Below, in pieces: positions 1-9,364 of a DNA stretch of 64,000 nucleotides. Each line of letters opens with the position of its first letter. Position 1 is the stretch's first letter. Made by a program: the position numbers and the translations under genes. The notes beneath the pieces were generated by a model. The model was not told the DNA's origin. It worked only from the letters and a program-made list of their open reading frames with translations, and ran no database searches. Source of the DNA: Terrabacter sp. MAHUQ-38 (lineage in GTDB: Bacteria; Actinomycetota; Actinomycetes; Actinomycetales; Dermatophilaceae); contig NZ_JACVCU010000008.1 of the NCBI RefSeq assembly GCF_014518425.1, positions 62,001-126,000 on the forward strand. Reading direction: 5' to 3'.

Positions 1-269
1 ACCGCCTCGACGGCCTGCTCAAGCAGCTGCTGGCCCGCCGGCCCAGCGTCGTCGACGTGCGGGTCGCCGGGTTCCTCGGCGGGGTGACACTCCGCGACGA
101 CATCCCCGCCGAGCGGGCCGCCGACGCCCTCATCGAGCTGGGGTTCATCTCCCGCCCACTACGAGGCAACACCTTGCAGATCAGCCCCCCGTTCATCACC
201 ACCGACGACGAGCTCATCGCGTTCGTCGACGCCATCGAAGACGTTCTACTCGCAGAGGAAGCCCGATGA
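1..269 (+). CDS. Class III PLP-dependent aminotransferase, C-terminal end (partial)
   Basis: The frame is open from the window edge (first full codon at position 3) to TGA at 269, so only about the last 88 residues are present. They show the usual small C-terminal domain of class III (omega) aminotransferases: a GGVTL strand, a long helix, then a LQISPPFITT segment followed by a closing helix. The lysine and cofactor site are outside the window. Its stop overlaps the ATG of the next gene (ATGA), a semialdehyde dehydrogenase, so a GABA- or omega-amino-acid transaminase role is inferred. The substrate cannot be read from this fragment. Confidence 0.8.
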   Translation, partial: RLDGLLKQLLARRPSVVDVRVAGFLGGVTLRDDIPAERAADALIELGFISRPLRGNTLQISPPFITTDDELIAFVDAIEDVLLAEEAR

Positions 270-1786
270 CCACTGACCTGAACACCGAGCGCCCCACCGG
301 CCCGACGGGGCCGAGCACGCCTCTGGCGGTTGCGAACCCCGCCCGCGCGCGGGCCGCCGACAGCGTGCTGCAGGGCCTGCGGCTGCCCACCGGGCCGGTG
401 ACGTTCGACGTGCACAACCCCGCCACCGGCGCGGTGATCGCCAGCCTGCCCGACACCGGCCCGGGCGAGGCCCTGGACGCCGTCGCCCGCGCCGACCGGG
501 CCGGTCGCGACTGGGCCGCCACCACCCCACGCCAGCGCGCCGACGTGCTGCGTCGCTGGTATGACCTGCTCATCGAGCACGCCGACGCCATCGCGCTCCT
601 GGTCACCCTGGAGATGGGCAAGCCGCTGGCCGAGTCCCGCGCCGAGGTCACGTACGGCAGTGACTTCGTCCGCTGGTATGCCGAAGAGGCGGTGCGTCCG
701 GGCGGCAACGTTCGCGACGTCCCCACCGGCGGCGCCACCCTGCTGACCCGACGCGCCCCGGTCGGGCTGTCGGTGTTGATCACGCCGTGGAACTTCCCGC
801 TGGCGATGGCCACCCGGAAGATCGCTCCCGCCCTGGCCGCAGGCTGCCCGGTGGTCATCAAGCCGGCCGCGCTCACGCCGCTGACCACCTACTACGCCGT
901 CGAGCTCGCGCACCAGGCCGGTGTCCCCGAGGACCTGGTCCAGGTGGTGTGCACCACCGACGCCCCAGCCTTCAGCGACGCCGTGCTGCCTGACCCTCGC
1001 GTCCGCAAGGTGTCCTTCACCGGGTCGACGGGGGTCGGCAAGGTGCTGCTGCGCCTGGCCGCCGACAACGTGCTCCGCTCCTCGATGGAGCTGGGCGGCA
1101 ACGCCCCGCTGATCGTCTTCGACGACGCAGACCTCGAGCGGGCCGTCAACGGCGCGTACGCGGCCAAGATGCGCAACGGCGGTCAGTCGTGCATCGCGGC
1201 GAACCGGATCTTTGTCCAGGACGGCATCGCCGACGCCTTCGTCGAGGGACTCGCGGAGAAGATGGGCGCCGCGGTCATCGGTGACGGCTTCGCCGACGAC
1301 GTCGCGCTCGGCCCCCTGATCGACGACCGGGCCGTGGCGAGCATGCAGCGCCTTGTCGACGACGCGGTCACCCACGGCGCGAGTGTGCGCACCGGCGGAC
1401 GGGCCCTGGAGTCGGATGGCCACTTCTTCCAGGCGACCCTTCTGGACCACGTACCGGCAGGCGCCCAGATTGCCGGCACGGAGATCTTCGGACCGGTCGC
1501 GGCCATCCAGAGGTTCACCACCCAGGCGGAGGTCGTGCAGCGGGCCAACGCGACAGAGTTCGGACTGGCCGGCTACGTGTTCACCGAGAGCCTGGACCGG
1601 GCGCTCAACGTCGCCGACGCCCTGGAGACCGGCCTGGTCGGCATCAACCAGGGCGTCCCGTCCAGCGCCGCTGCGCCATTCGGAGGAGTGAAGCACTCAG
1701 GTCTGGGCCGCGAAGGCAGCGCCGAGGGGCTCGAGGAGTACCAGTCCATCCGCTTCTACAACCTCGCGCGCCGCCCCACCGCCTGA
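266..1786 (+). CDS. gabD: Succinate-semialdehyde dehydrogenase family protein
   Basis: An NAD(P)-dependent aldehyde dehydrogenase of 506 residues, close to the family norm plus a short N-terminal extension. It has the PWNFPLAMATRKIAPALAAG motif, the FTGSTGVGK nucleotide-binding segment, the ELGGNAPLIVF motif with catalytic Glu, and GGQSCIAANR with catalytic Cys309. ELGGNAP together with QSCIAANR is typical of the SSADH/GabD branch. The ATG overlaps the upstream aminotransferase stop, so the two are translationally coupled and probably convert an omega-amino acid to semialdehyde and then dicarboxylate. A second gene of the same branch lies at 58394. Glutarate-semialdehyde dehydrogenase is an alternative. 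Confidence 0.88.
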   Translation: MTTDLNTERPTGPTGPSTPLAVANPARARAADSVLQGLRLPTGPVTFDVHNPATGAVIASLPDTGPGEALDAVARADRAGRDWAATTPRQRADVLRRWYDLLIEHADAIALLVTLEMGKPLAESRAEVTYGSDFVRWYAEEAVRPGGNVRDVPTGGATLLTRRAPVGLSVLITPWNFPLAMATRKIAPALAAGCPVVIKPAALTPLTTYYAVELAHQAGVPEDLVQVVCTTDAPAFSDAVLPDPRVRKVSFTGSTGVGKVLLRLAADNVLRSSMELGGNAPLIVFDDADLERAVNGAYAAKMRNGGQSCIAANRIFVQDGIADAFVEGLAEKMGAAVIGDGFADDVALGPLIDDRAVASMQRLVDDAVTHGASVRTGGRALESDGHFFQATLLDHVPAGAQIAGTEIFGPVAAIQRFTTQAEVVQRANATEFGLAGYVFTESLDRALNVADALETGLVGINQGVPSSAAAPFGGVKHSGLGREGSAEGLEEYQSIRFYNLARRPTA

Positions 1787-1830
1787 GCACCCCTTCCTCC
1801 ACGGCACTTCATCCACCGAAAGACATCACC

Positions 1831-2922
1831 GTGCGCATCTCGACCGTCAAGGAAACCAAGACGAAGGAAGCGCGGGTCGGTCTCACCCCGGCCGGCGTCA
1901 CCGTCCTCGTAGGGGACGGGCACGACGTCTTCGTCGAACGCAATGCCGGCACCGGTGCCGGCTTCTCCAACGACGACTACGAGCAGGCCGGCGCCAAGCT
2001 CGTGGAACAGGCCGAGGCCTGGGCCAACGCCGAGCTTCTCGTCAAGGTCAAGGAGCCCATCGCTGCGGAGTACGACTTCCTCCGCGAGGACCTGACCCTC
2101 TTCACCTATCTCCACCTCGCCGCCGACCGTCCGCTCACGCACGCACTCCTCAACAGCAGGACGCTCGGGATCGCGTACGAGACCGTCCAGGACCACACTG
2201 GCCTGCCTCTTCTCACCCCGATGAGTGAGATCGCGGGCCGTCTCGCTGCACACGCGGCAGCCAGCTATCTGACTGCTCCCGAAGGCGGCCCGGGGCGACT
2301 TTTGGGCGGATCCCCCGGGGTGGCACCGTGCCGCGTCGTGGTGGTCGGCGGCGGCGTGGTGGGCACGCAAGCGGCCCTCCTGGCGCTGGGTATGCAGGCC
2401 GAGGTCACCGTCCTCGACACCTCCGCGAACCGGGTCCGCGACCTCGACTTCCTGCTGGACGGCCGCGCCCGCGTCGTCATGAGCGATCCCGATGCTCTGG
2501 CCCGGGAGCTCCGATCGGCGGACGTCGTCATCGGAGCGGTTCTCGTGCCCGGCAAGGCGGCGACCAAGGTCGTCTCCCGCGCCGACCTCGCGCTGTTGCC
2601 GAAGGGGGCCCTCCTCATCGACGTCGCCATCGACCAGGGCGGCGCCTTCGAGACCTCGCGCGCTACCACGTACGCCGACCCCACCTATGAGGTCGACGGC
2701 GTCCGCCACTACTGCGTCGCGAACATGCCCGGCGGAGTCCCGCAGACCTCCACCCGTGCCCTGACCAACGCGACGTTCCCGTACGTGCGGCGGCTCGCCG
2801 ACCTCGGACCCGAGCAGGCCATCGGCAAAGACCGCGCCCTGGCGCTCGGGGTCAACACGAGGGGCGGACTCATCACCCACGCGGGGGTCGCCGAAACTTT
2901 CCGCGACCTGCCCCACGCGTGA
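1831..2922 (+). CDS. ald: Alanine dehydrogenase
   Basis: NAD-dependent interconversion of L-alanine and pyruvate plus ammonia, in the cytoplasm. The 363-residue protein starts at GTG with the typical MRISTVKETKTKEARVGLTP. It keeps the substrate-binding Arg (ARVGL), LLVKVKEP lysine, YLHLAAD histidine, and the Rossmann glycine motif GGGVVG near residue 170, ending with the N-x-PG loop in NMPGGVP. It follows the semialdehyde dehydrogenase after 44 bp, so it may be in the same operon. There it would handle alanine made by a pyruvate-linked transaminase; this link is inference. Confidence 0.92.
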   Translation: MRISTVKETKTKEARVGLTPAGVTVLVGDGHDVFVERNAGTGAGFSNDDYEQAGAKLVEQAEAWANAELLVKVKEPIAAEYDFLREDLTLFTYLHLAADRPLTHALLNSRTLGIAYETVQDHTGLPLLTPMSEIAGRLAAHAAASYLTAPEGGPGRLLGGSPGVAPCRVVVVGGGVVGTQAALLALGMQAEVTVLDTSANRVRDLDFLLDGRARVVMSDPDALARELRSADVVIGAVLVPGKAATKVVSRADLALLPKGALLIDVAIDQGGAFETSRATTYADPTYEVDGVRHYCVANMPGGVPQTSTRALTNATFPYVRRLADLGPEQAIGKDRALALGVNTRGGLITHAGVAETFRDLPHA

Positions 2923-3034
2923 GCGGAACGGTCCCGACCCCAGACGGCGTGATCCCGACAACTGCCTTGCCGGACCTCGCGTCCAACTTGGCGGCCGCCA
3001 CGCACCGAACGCACGGGGGCCGCTCGCGACCTGA

Positions 3035-3067
3035 CGATGCCGCAGACAGCTGATGTCTGCGGCATCG
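3035..3067. terminator. 14-bp perfect hairpin between convergent genes
   Basis: CGATGCCGCAGACA pairs with TGTCTGCGGCATCG around a GCTGA loop. There is no U tract, which is common for actinobacterial terminators. It lies between the convergent ald and permease genes. The surrounding gap 2923-3271 contains no credible gene. Confidence 0.7.
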
Positions 3068-3183
3068 CGGCGTCCGCCGGAAACGACGCCTGGGCCGCTG
3101 CGTACTGTGGCGGCGACGTTTCCAGGGCACCCGGGTCGTGCCGTCCTGAAGAGGACGTCCAGGCGGATCAAGCTGCGCTTACA

Positions 3184-3237
3184 GTCACGGACGGCGCCGA
3201 CAAGGGAAAAGCCTTGTGATTCGCCGCCGTCCGTGAC
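3184..3237. terminator. Nested hairpin: 13-bp outer stem, 6-bp inner stem
   Basis: GTCACGGACGGCG at 3184-3196 pairs perfectly with 3225-3237. The enclosed sequence holds a second stem, ACAAGG (3200-3205) with CCTTGT (3212-3217), and a GAAAAG loop. Its position just before the permease stop codon on the opposite strand suggests a bidirectional terminator, or a second one backing up the hairpin at 3035. Confidence 0.6.
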
Positions 3238-3271
3238 TTGTAGAGCTGTGCCAGGACCTGTCTCCGGTCCG

Positions 3272-4750
3272 TCAGGCCGATTGCTGAGACCGTTCGATCG
3301 GGGGTGCCTCACCGTGCTGCAGGCGACGGCGCACCGCCGGCCAGAACAGCATGAGAGCGCCCGTCGCGAGGCAGCTGGTGAACACCTGCGTGCGGCCGCT
3401 CGGCGTCGTCATCATGATCGCGACGATCCCGATGGCACCGGCGATCAGGACGATGTTCACCCAGGGAAAGAGCCAGACCTTGAGCTTGAGGCCCGCTTCC
3501 TGCTCCGGCGTCATTGCCCTCCGCAGTCGCCACTGGGTCACCGTGATGAAGACGTACACGAAGAGCGCCACGAGACCGGTCGAGTTCATGATGAAGTCGT
3601 AGATGCCGGAGCTGGGGGCGACGAAGTTGACGACGGTGGCCACGAGGCCGCCGACGGTCGAGGCGACAACCGCGAGCGCGGGTACGCCGCGCTTGGTCCG
3701 CTTCGCGACAGCAGCAGGTGCGAGGCGCTGCTCGGCGAGCGCCGCGAACATTCGTGAGGCGGAGTACGTCCCCGAGTTGAGCACGGAAACGACGGCCGTG
3801 AAGATCACCAGGCTCATGATCGTTTCGGCGCCGGGCACTCCGAACATCGTGAAGATGTGGGTGAAGGGCGCCACGACGTCGGGCGACGGGAGCTCGTTCC
3901 ACGGGACGAGGGTCACGATCACGAGGATGGACCCGACGTAGAACAGCATCACCCGCCATATGACGGTGCGTGCAGCGCGTCGGATCCCGGTCGAGGGGTC
4001 CTCGGACTCGGCCGCGGCCATCACGGCGATCTCCGTACCGAAGTACGAGAAGAGGACGAGCGCGACGGACGAGATGACGACGCCGAAACCGTTCGGCATG
4101 AAACCTCCGTGTTCCCAGAGGTTGTCGAGCGACCAGGTGCTGGACGGCCAGAGTCCGAACGCGAACAATGCTCCGGCGACGAGGAACACGACGATGGCGA
4201 CCACCTTGATGCTCGCGAGCCAGAACTCGGTCTCACCGAATGAACGCAGCGAGATCAGGTTCGTCGTCACGAAGATCGTGAGCAGCGCGAGCGACCCGGC
4301 CCACGCTGGAATCGCCGGGAACCAGCTGTTGATCATGCCGCCTCCGACGACGGCTTCGTAGGCGATCACGCCGACCCAGAAGTACCAGTAGAGCCAGCCG
4401 ACGACGTATGCCGCCCAGTTGCCGAGCCCGACCCGTGCGTACTCCATGAACGATCCGACCGCGGGTCGGACGGACGCCATCTCACCGAGCATGCGCATGG
4501 CCAGAAAGACCAGCATGCCGCCGGCGAGGTAAGAGATCGCCGCGGCTGGGCCAGTAGATCGGATGATGTTGGCTGAACCGACGAACAGGCTCGCGCCGAT
4601 GATGCCGCCGAGCGTGATCATCGTGACATGCCGCGAACGGAGCTTCTTGCCTGGCGCGGGTCCGTCCGTGACGTCTGATGCGCCGCCCTCGGAGCCGAGC
4701 AGATGATTGCGAGGTTGTGTAGCTGAGGTGGAGATCGGTGTGGATGCCAC
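3272..4750 (-). CDS. APC-family amino-acid permease (GABA permease-like)
   Basis: Inner-membrane amino-acid/proton symporter of 492 residues with about 12 hydrophobic segments. The first helix carries the APC signature MITLGGIIGASLFVGS, followed by the consensus GEMASVRPAVGSFMEYA. The charged N-terminus (APGKKLRSRHV) and overall length fit the GabP/AnsP/LysP group. The start is GTG at 4750, supported by AGAAGGAG eight bases upstream. It is convergent with ald. Together with the aminotransferase and semialdehyde dehydrogenase this suggests uptake of GABA or a related amino acid, but substrate cannot be assigned from sequence. Confidence 0.85.
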   Translation of the reverse strand: MASTPISTSATQPRNHLLGSEGGASDVTDGPAPGKKLRSRHVTMITLGGIIGASLFVGSANIIRSTGPAAAISYLAGGMLVFLAMRMLGEMASVRPAVGSFMEYARVGLGNWAAYVVGWLYWYFWVGVIAYEAVVGGGMINSWFPAIPAWAGSLALLTIFVTTNLISLRSFGETEFWLASIKVVAIVVFLVAGALFAFGLWPSSTWSLDNLWEHGGFMPNGFGVVISSVALVLFSYFGTEIAVMAAAESEDPSTGIRRAARTVIWRVMLFYVGSILVIVTLVPWNELPSPDVVAPFTHIFTMFGVPGAETIMSLVIFTAVVSVLNSGTYSASRMFAALAEQRLAPAAVAKRTKRGVPALAVVASTVGGLVATVVNFVAPSSGIYDFIMNSTGLVALFVYVFITVTQWRLRRAMTPEQEAGLKLKVWLFPWVNIVLIAGAIGIVAIMMTTPSGRTQVFTSCLATGALMLFWPAVRRRLQHGEAPPIERSQQSA

Positions 4751-5243
4751 GTTGAACGCTCCTTCTGCATGAGGACGCAGATGAATCTGCGAGTGTGGAG
4801 GGTGTCTGTCCGGCGCGGCCGGGTCGCGGTCACGTCCACCGGGATGCTTGTTGCGCTGCTCGCCTCCGTCGCTCTCGGTCCCACGCGGATTGAGCGCGGG
4901 ACCGGGTGCGAGAGCACGATAGAACTAGTGATGGGTCTCGTGTAGTGACGCTTTCCGACCGATGCTCGTCAGTTCTTCTTACGCGATGAGGAAGACGCAG
5001 GTGACAGCCTGATCGACGACGGCCCGCGCTGCGGCCCGTCCGCTCACGTCAACCAGCCGGCAGGATGCCCGCTTTGTCGCGCGGGGCAGGCTGGATACGT
5101 ACCGATCTACGTATCACCACCGAGCCGCTGCGGCCGGTGGACGAGGAGCGTGGAGCGCATGACGCAGAACCTGGCGAGGCGCAGTGCCTCTACCCGGCGA
5201 ATCGCCGGGATGACCCAATAGCAGGTCTGCTCGAGGAGCTGTC
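4751..5243. other. Intergenic region between permease and small orphan gene
   Basis: No credible gene is seen here. The stretch carries the divergent promoters of the permease (minus) and the small protein at 5244 (plus), and the 22-bp palindrome at 5094-5115. Short open frames in this stretch lack ribosome sites and recognisable protein character. Confidence 0.5.
5094..5115. promoter_or_regulatory. 22-bp palindrome, probable operator
   Basis: GATACGTA, six spacer bases, then TACGTATC: a perfect 8-bp inverted repeat. It lies about 130 bp upstream of the small protein at 5244 and about 345 bp upstream of the permease start. The geometry suits a dimeric helix-turn-helix regulator. The large LuxR-type regulator at 5569-7899 is a nearby candidate, with no direct evidence. 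Confidence 0.5.
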
Positions 5244-5495
5244 ATGTCCATCGCACCTACGGCATGCCGGGTCGAGACCCAGGCCCATTCGCGCGAGGTC
5301 AGCGTCATCCCTGTGACGCAGCTGCGCCCGGGCGACCACGTGTTCGACAGAGAGGGAATGGACCATCCGCTCGCGTCGGTGGAGCTGGGCATGGACGCGA
5401 CGGTGTGGATCCAGCGCAACGACCTGCCCTATGTCGAGCACCTCACAGGGGCGATCCTGGTCGCACGTCCACGACCTGCTCAGACTGCCGCATGA
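5244..5495 (+). CDS. Small hypothetical protein (83 aa)
   Basis: The ATG follows GAGGAG with six-base spacing, a convincing ribosome site. Residues 19-75 read like a folded domain: alternating hydrophobic strands with VIPVTQLRPGDHVFDREG and a later MDATVWIQRNDLPYVEHLTG. The tail is proline/alanine-rich. There is no signal peptide, membrane helix or cysteine cluster. I do not recognise the family. It stands alone, convergent with the LuxR-type regulator, with a 22-bp palindrome in its upstream region that suggests it is regulated. Confidence 0.55.
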   Translation: MSIAPTACRVETQAHSREVSVIPVTQLRPGDHVFDREGMDHPLASVELGMDATVWIQRNDLPYVEHLTGAILVARPRPAQTAA

Positions 5496-5568
5496 CCGGC
5501 AAGGTACGGGTCTGATGGTGCGTCGGCGCCGAGCGCCCGCACACGCCGCGCCGCGACACCGCATCCGC

Positions 5569-7899
5569 TCAGCGGCCCTGCTGCTCGACGACCCACGCGC
5601 TGGCCTGTGTCCGGGAGGTGAAGCCGAGCTTGGTCAGGATGTGCTCCACGTGGGTCTCGGCGGTGCGCGGTGCGATGACCAGGCGCGCTGCGATGTCCTT
5701 GTTGCTGAGCCCCTCCGCCAAGAGCTGGGCGATCTCCCACTCCCGCCGGGTGAGGCCGCCGGGGGTCGCGCTGCCCGGCGGCGCTTGGGCGCGGGAGGTG
5801 CCCCTGTCGGCTGGGGCCGCGGACAACGCCAAGGCCACGGCTTGGTCCGCGGAGTACGCCGCTCCCTCCGCGAACGCCGCGTCGAAACGCCGGTCACCGA
5901 TCGCGGACCGCACCTGCTCCTCGGAGTCCCAGTCGAACTGGCGGTAGACCGCCTGCGAGGCGTTGCCACCGATGGTGCGCCAGACCGCCTCTGACGCGCC
6001 GAGCAGGCGCGCCGCGCGTTCGTCGGGGCAGGAGGAGGCCGCACACCAGGCGAGGGCCTCGACGCAGACGCTGACCCCGTTGAGGTTCCGCATCGGGAGG
6101 AAGAGCCGTATGCCGTCTCGCTGTGACCGGGTGGCGTCCTCGTACTGGCCGGCGCGCCACTGGGCCAGACCCAGGCCCCACAGTGCCCAGCCTTTCGACG
6201 ACTGTGCCCCGTGCTCCTCGGCCAGCTCCACAGCCTGCCGACTGATGTCCTCGGCCCGCAGGTCGCCCAGGAACATCAGCGCCAGCGAGTGGAGGTGCAC
6301 GTTGCGCCATTCGTCTCTGGGCTGGCCGAGCCGACGGGAGTCCTCGCGAGCGGCCTCCAGCAGCGGGATGGCCACGGCCGGATGGCCGCTGTGCAGCTGC
6401 GCGTGTCCTTGGCACTGCTTGACGCGGGCCGACAAGAGCTCGTCGCCGGACCTGTCTGCGAGGGCGGCGGCCTCGGCGAGCAGCGCGAGCGCTCGGTCGA
6501 ACTCGCTCAGATGGATCGCCAGGTTGCTCGTCGCGAACAGCCCGTATCCGCGGCTGTGCGTCGGTTCGGTCGCCAGCTCCAGCCCCCGAAGCAGATACCG
6601 GTAGCCCTCGTGCAGGTGCCCGGCGTGCCACCAGGGCCAGAGTGGTGCTGCGATGTCCAGGGCGGCGGCCGCCTCCCCGGGTTCACTGAGGCAGAAGTCC
6701 AGGGCGGCGCGGAAGTTGCCGTGCTCCCGGCTCATCCGGACGTACCACTCGGCCTGGTCGGGGGTGAAGAACTCCGCGGCGAAGGCGGCCGCCAGCTTCC
6801 GGTAACGCTCGCGGTGCCGGAGGCGGATCGCGCAGGCGTCCCGTGGGGACAGACGCCGGGCACCGTACTGTCTGATCGTCTCCAGCATCCGGTACCACGA
6901 AGCCCCGTGCTCCATGTCATGCTCACGTCCGACGATCGACTTGTCGACGAGCCCGGCCAGCGCCGGGAGCACGTTCGGCACCGCGATGCCTTCCCCGGCG
7001 CAGACTTCCTCGACCGCCTCCAGATCGAAGCCGCCCGAGAAGACGGACAGGCGCGCCCACAGCAGCTGCTCCTCCGGAGAACACAGGTCGAAGCTCCACG
7101 CGACCGCCGCTTCCAGGGCGTGCTGTCGCGCAGGGCCGCCGCGGCGGCCACTCGTGAGCAGCTCGAACCGGTCCGCGAGCCGTTCCAAGATCTCCGCCGG
7201 TGAGAGAGTCCGTAGCCAGACCGCGGCGAGCTCGAGAGCGAGCGGCAGGCCGTCCAGCCGTCGACAGAGCTCGACGACCATGTCCCGGTTCTCCTCGGTG
7301 AACTGGAACTCGCGATCAACCGCCCTGGCCCGGTCCATGAGCAGAGCCACCGCCTCGTAGTGCGACACCGCGCCTGCAGGAGCAGCGGCATCGCGTGGCA
7401 TGCTCAGCGGCGGGACCGCCAGGACCTGCTCGCCCTCGACGCCCAGCACATGTCGACTGGTCGCCAACACGTGCAAGCCTGGTGCAGCGGCGAGCAGCTT
7501 GCCGACCACGACGGCGCACGCGTCGGTCAGGTGCTCGCAGTTGTCCAGCACCACCAGCAGCTGCTTGTCCTGGAGATGTTCAGCCAGGTCAGCGAGCGGT
7601 GCCTGCGACAGATGATGGAGGTCCAATGCGCTGGCGACCGTGTGCGGCAGCAGTTGCGGGTCGTTCAGTGCGGCCAGCTCGATGAACCACACCCCGTCGG
7701 GAAAGGCACGTCGCACGGTCGCGGCCGTCCTCAGCGCGAGCCGGGTCTTGCCGACCCCACCCACGCCGGTCAGCGTCACCAGCCGACTGCCGGACAACAG
7801 CTGGCGGATCTCTCCCAGCTCCTGGCGGCGCCCGACGAAGCTGGTCAGTTCCGGGGGCAAGGCCTTGTGAATCTCCGACTTCACAATCGTCATGCCCAT
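5569..7899 (-). CDS. LuxR-family regulator with NTPase and TPR-like domains
   Basis: A 776-residue signal-dependent activator of the large ATPase type. Order: P-loop at residues 45-52 (GVGGVGKT) and a LLVVLDNCEHL Walker B-like segment in a STAND/NB-ARC ATPase domain to about residue 330. An alpha-helical repeat region follows to about 690, then a C-terminal LuxR HTH (LTRREWEIAQLLAEGLSNKDIA...RTAETHVEHILTKLG). Two close ATGs (7899, 7893) follow a GGAG; the GGAG-to-ATG spacing slightly favours the second. An upstream GTG or ATG extension to 7965 is unlikely because that stretch is Arg/Gly-rich. Ligand and targets are unknown; the small gene at 5244 is the nearest candidate target. Confidence 0.88.
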   Translation of the reverse strand: MGMTIVKSEIHKALPPELTSFVGRRQELGEIRQLLSGSRLVTLTGVGGVGKTRLALRTAATVRRAFPDGVWFIELAALNDPQLLPHTVASALDLHHLSQAPLADLAEHLQDKQLLVVLDNCEHLTDACAVVVGKLLAAAPGLHVLATSRHVLGVEGEQVLAVPPLSMPRDAAAPAGAVSHYEAVALLMDRARAVDREFQFTEENRDMVVELCRRLDGLPLALELAAVWLRTLSPAEILERLADRFELLTSGRRGGPARQHALEAAVAWSFDLCSPEEQLLWARLSVFSGGFDLEAVEEVCAGEGIAVPNVLPALAGLVDKSIVGREHDMEHGASWYRMLETIRQYGARRLSPRDACAIRLRHRERYRKLAAAFAAEFFTPDQAEWYVRMSREHGNFRAALDFCLSEPGEAAAALDIAAPLWPWWHAGHLHEGYRYLLRGLELATEPTHSRGYGLFATSNLAIHLSEFDRALALLAEAAALADRSGDELLSARVKQCQGHAQLHSGHPAVAIPLLEAAREDSRRLGQPRDEWRNVHLHSLALMFLGDLRAEDISRQAVELAEEHGAQSSKGWALWGLGLAQWRAGQYEDATRSQRDGIRLFLPMRNLNGVSVCVEALAWCAASSCPDERAARLLGASEAVWRTIGGNASQAVYRQFDWDSEEQVRSAIGDRRFDAAFAEGAAYSADQAVALALSAAPADRGTSRAQAPPGSATPGGLTRREWEIAQLLAEGLSNKDIAARLVIAPRTAETHVEHILTKLGFTSRTQASAWVVEQQGR

Positions 7900-7998
7900 C
7901 GTCTCCGCTCGACGCCCTCTCGGAAGGTGTGCACCGAGCCTGCGTCCCGGCAAAAGTCCTGTCAATGGGAGTGTTGGGCGGCTACTCGGGCGCGGACG

Positions 7999-9123
7999 TC
8001 ACGTGGCCGTTGATCCGTCTGTCGCACTGGCGGTGTCGCGGACGGCGAGGTAGACCGCGCGTACTGCGAGCACGCGTTCGATCTCGTCGATGATCGGGGC
8101 GAAGAACTCGCGCCGGTGGTTGGCGTCGGTCATCGAGATGACGGCGAAGTACATGCTCCCGAACGCGGCGAAGAGTGTGGCGTTGTGCAGGAGGGAGACC
8201 GGAACCGTCGGGAGCAGTGTCGAAAACACCGGTGGGGCGCCGATCCACTGCTCTGCGGTCCTGGGCGTGACCACGATGAGGCCGAGGACGATGAAGAACG
8301 CGAACAGCGCCAGGCCGACCACTGCTGCCTGGACCAGCTGCCGGGTGGCCAGTACCACCAGCAGGTTGCGTTTCTGGCGCCCGTTCAGACTGACTGGCTG
8401 GAGTGGGCCCCCGAAGGGCCAGCTCGTCGATCGGCACGTTGGCCAGCGGTGTGCCTCGGCAGGCCAGGCCAACATGCACGGGGTTCGAGCCTGTTCGACC
8501 CGGCGGATCTCGTCGCGCAGGCGGGCCGCCGCCGCCAGTACGGTGATCGCGGCGAACAGCCCGACGACCAGGGCGAGCCGCCACCAGGCCAGGTCGTTCA
8601 TCGCCTGCCACAGCTCGCCCGTGAAGAAGAGGAACAGGGTCACGAACAGCATTGCCGGGAGCGCTCTGCCGAGCAGGCGCAGGCTGTTGCCAAGGTCAGA
8701 GAGCGCGTGCTGGATCGCTCGGCGCAGCAGCGTTCCGAGACCGTATGTGGTCGCCCACAGGGTGGCGCCGAAGACGGCGGCGAAGAAGAGGAGAAATCCG
8801 AGGAGCCCGGCCACACCCAGCTCGTGTGGTGCGCCGACGTCCTCCGCGCCGGGTGGCGTAACGGCGTCGTCGACGGCGAGCTGCAGCAACGGGACGGCCA
8901 CGGGCATCCCCGCGTACACGGTGAGGATGGCGATCGTCGCCGACCGCGAGAAGGTGGGCAGGCGGCGCACGAACATCGAGACCGTCACCCAGGAGGCCAG
9001 TGTCAACGCGATCACGACGCCGAGCATCACCCAGCGCGCCGACCCGACCGACTTGAGCGGGACGAGCCACGCGAGGCTGGCGAAGGTCGCGAACCCCAGC
9101 GCCGGCAGCATTCGGGGCAACAC
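7999..9123 (-). CDS. Polytopic membrane protein, apparent double frameshift
   Basis: The 374-residue frame has about seven or eight hydrophobic segments separated by charged loops, such as LRDEIRRVEQAR, and a C-terminal cytosolic tail. I recognise the style of an uncharacterised actinobacterial integral membrane family but no function. Between about 8400 and 8490 the frame becomes Trp/Cys-rich and implausible. The adjacent frame there reads LACRGTPLANVPIDELALRG, which looks like the real loop. Both flanks return to the main frame at SLNGRQKRNLL. Two compensating single-base indels or sequencing errors are inferred. The start is GTG 9123 or ATG 9111, without a clear ribosome site, so the N-terminus may also be eroded. 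Confidence 0.6.
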   Translation of the reverse strand: MLPRMLPALGFATFASLAWLVPLKSVGSARWVMLGVVIALTLASWVTVSMFVRRLPTFSRSATIAILTVYAGMPVAVPLLQLAVDDAVTPPGAEDVGAPHELGVAGLLGFLLFFAAVFGATLWATTYGLGTLLRRAIQHALSDLGNSLRLLGRALPAMLFVTLFLFFTGELWQAMNDLAWWRLALVVGLFAAITVLAAAARLRDEIRRVEQARTPCMLAWPAEAHRWPTCRSTSWPFGGPLQPVSLNGRQKRNLLVVLATRQLVQAAVVGLALFAFFIVLGLIVVTPRTAEQWIGAPPVFSTLLPTVPVSLLHNATLFAAFGSMYFAVISMTDANHRREFFAPIIDEIERVLAVRAVYLAVRDTASATDGSTAT

Positions 9124-9364
9124 GTGTGAGACGAAGGCTTAGCCCTCCATCATCGTGGGCGCGCCTCGGCGGACGAACCACCGCTCCGTCTGACGTGCCA
9201 ATGAACGCGAAGCTGTGGATGCCATGGCGTGATCATGCCGCTCAGGTGATGGGTGTGACCGCCCGGCCGCGTCGGCACGCGCGAGCGGCGGGCGCGCCGT
9301 TGGCCGCTGTGGTCCCCTGCTTGGCCCCACTGGTCAGTGTTCTCCGGACGTGCACGCTGAATAG

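Noticed and set aside
4618-4917. Possible leader gene upstream of the permease on the minus strand
   Set aside because: The frame overlaps the permease start region and has no ribosome site; the permease GTG has its own strong site.
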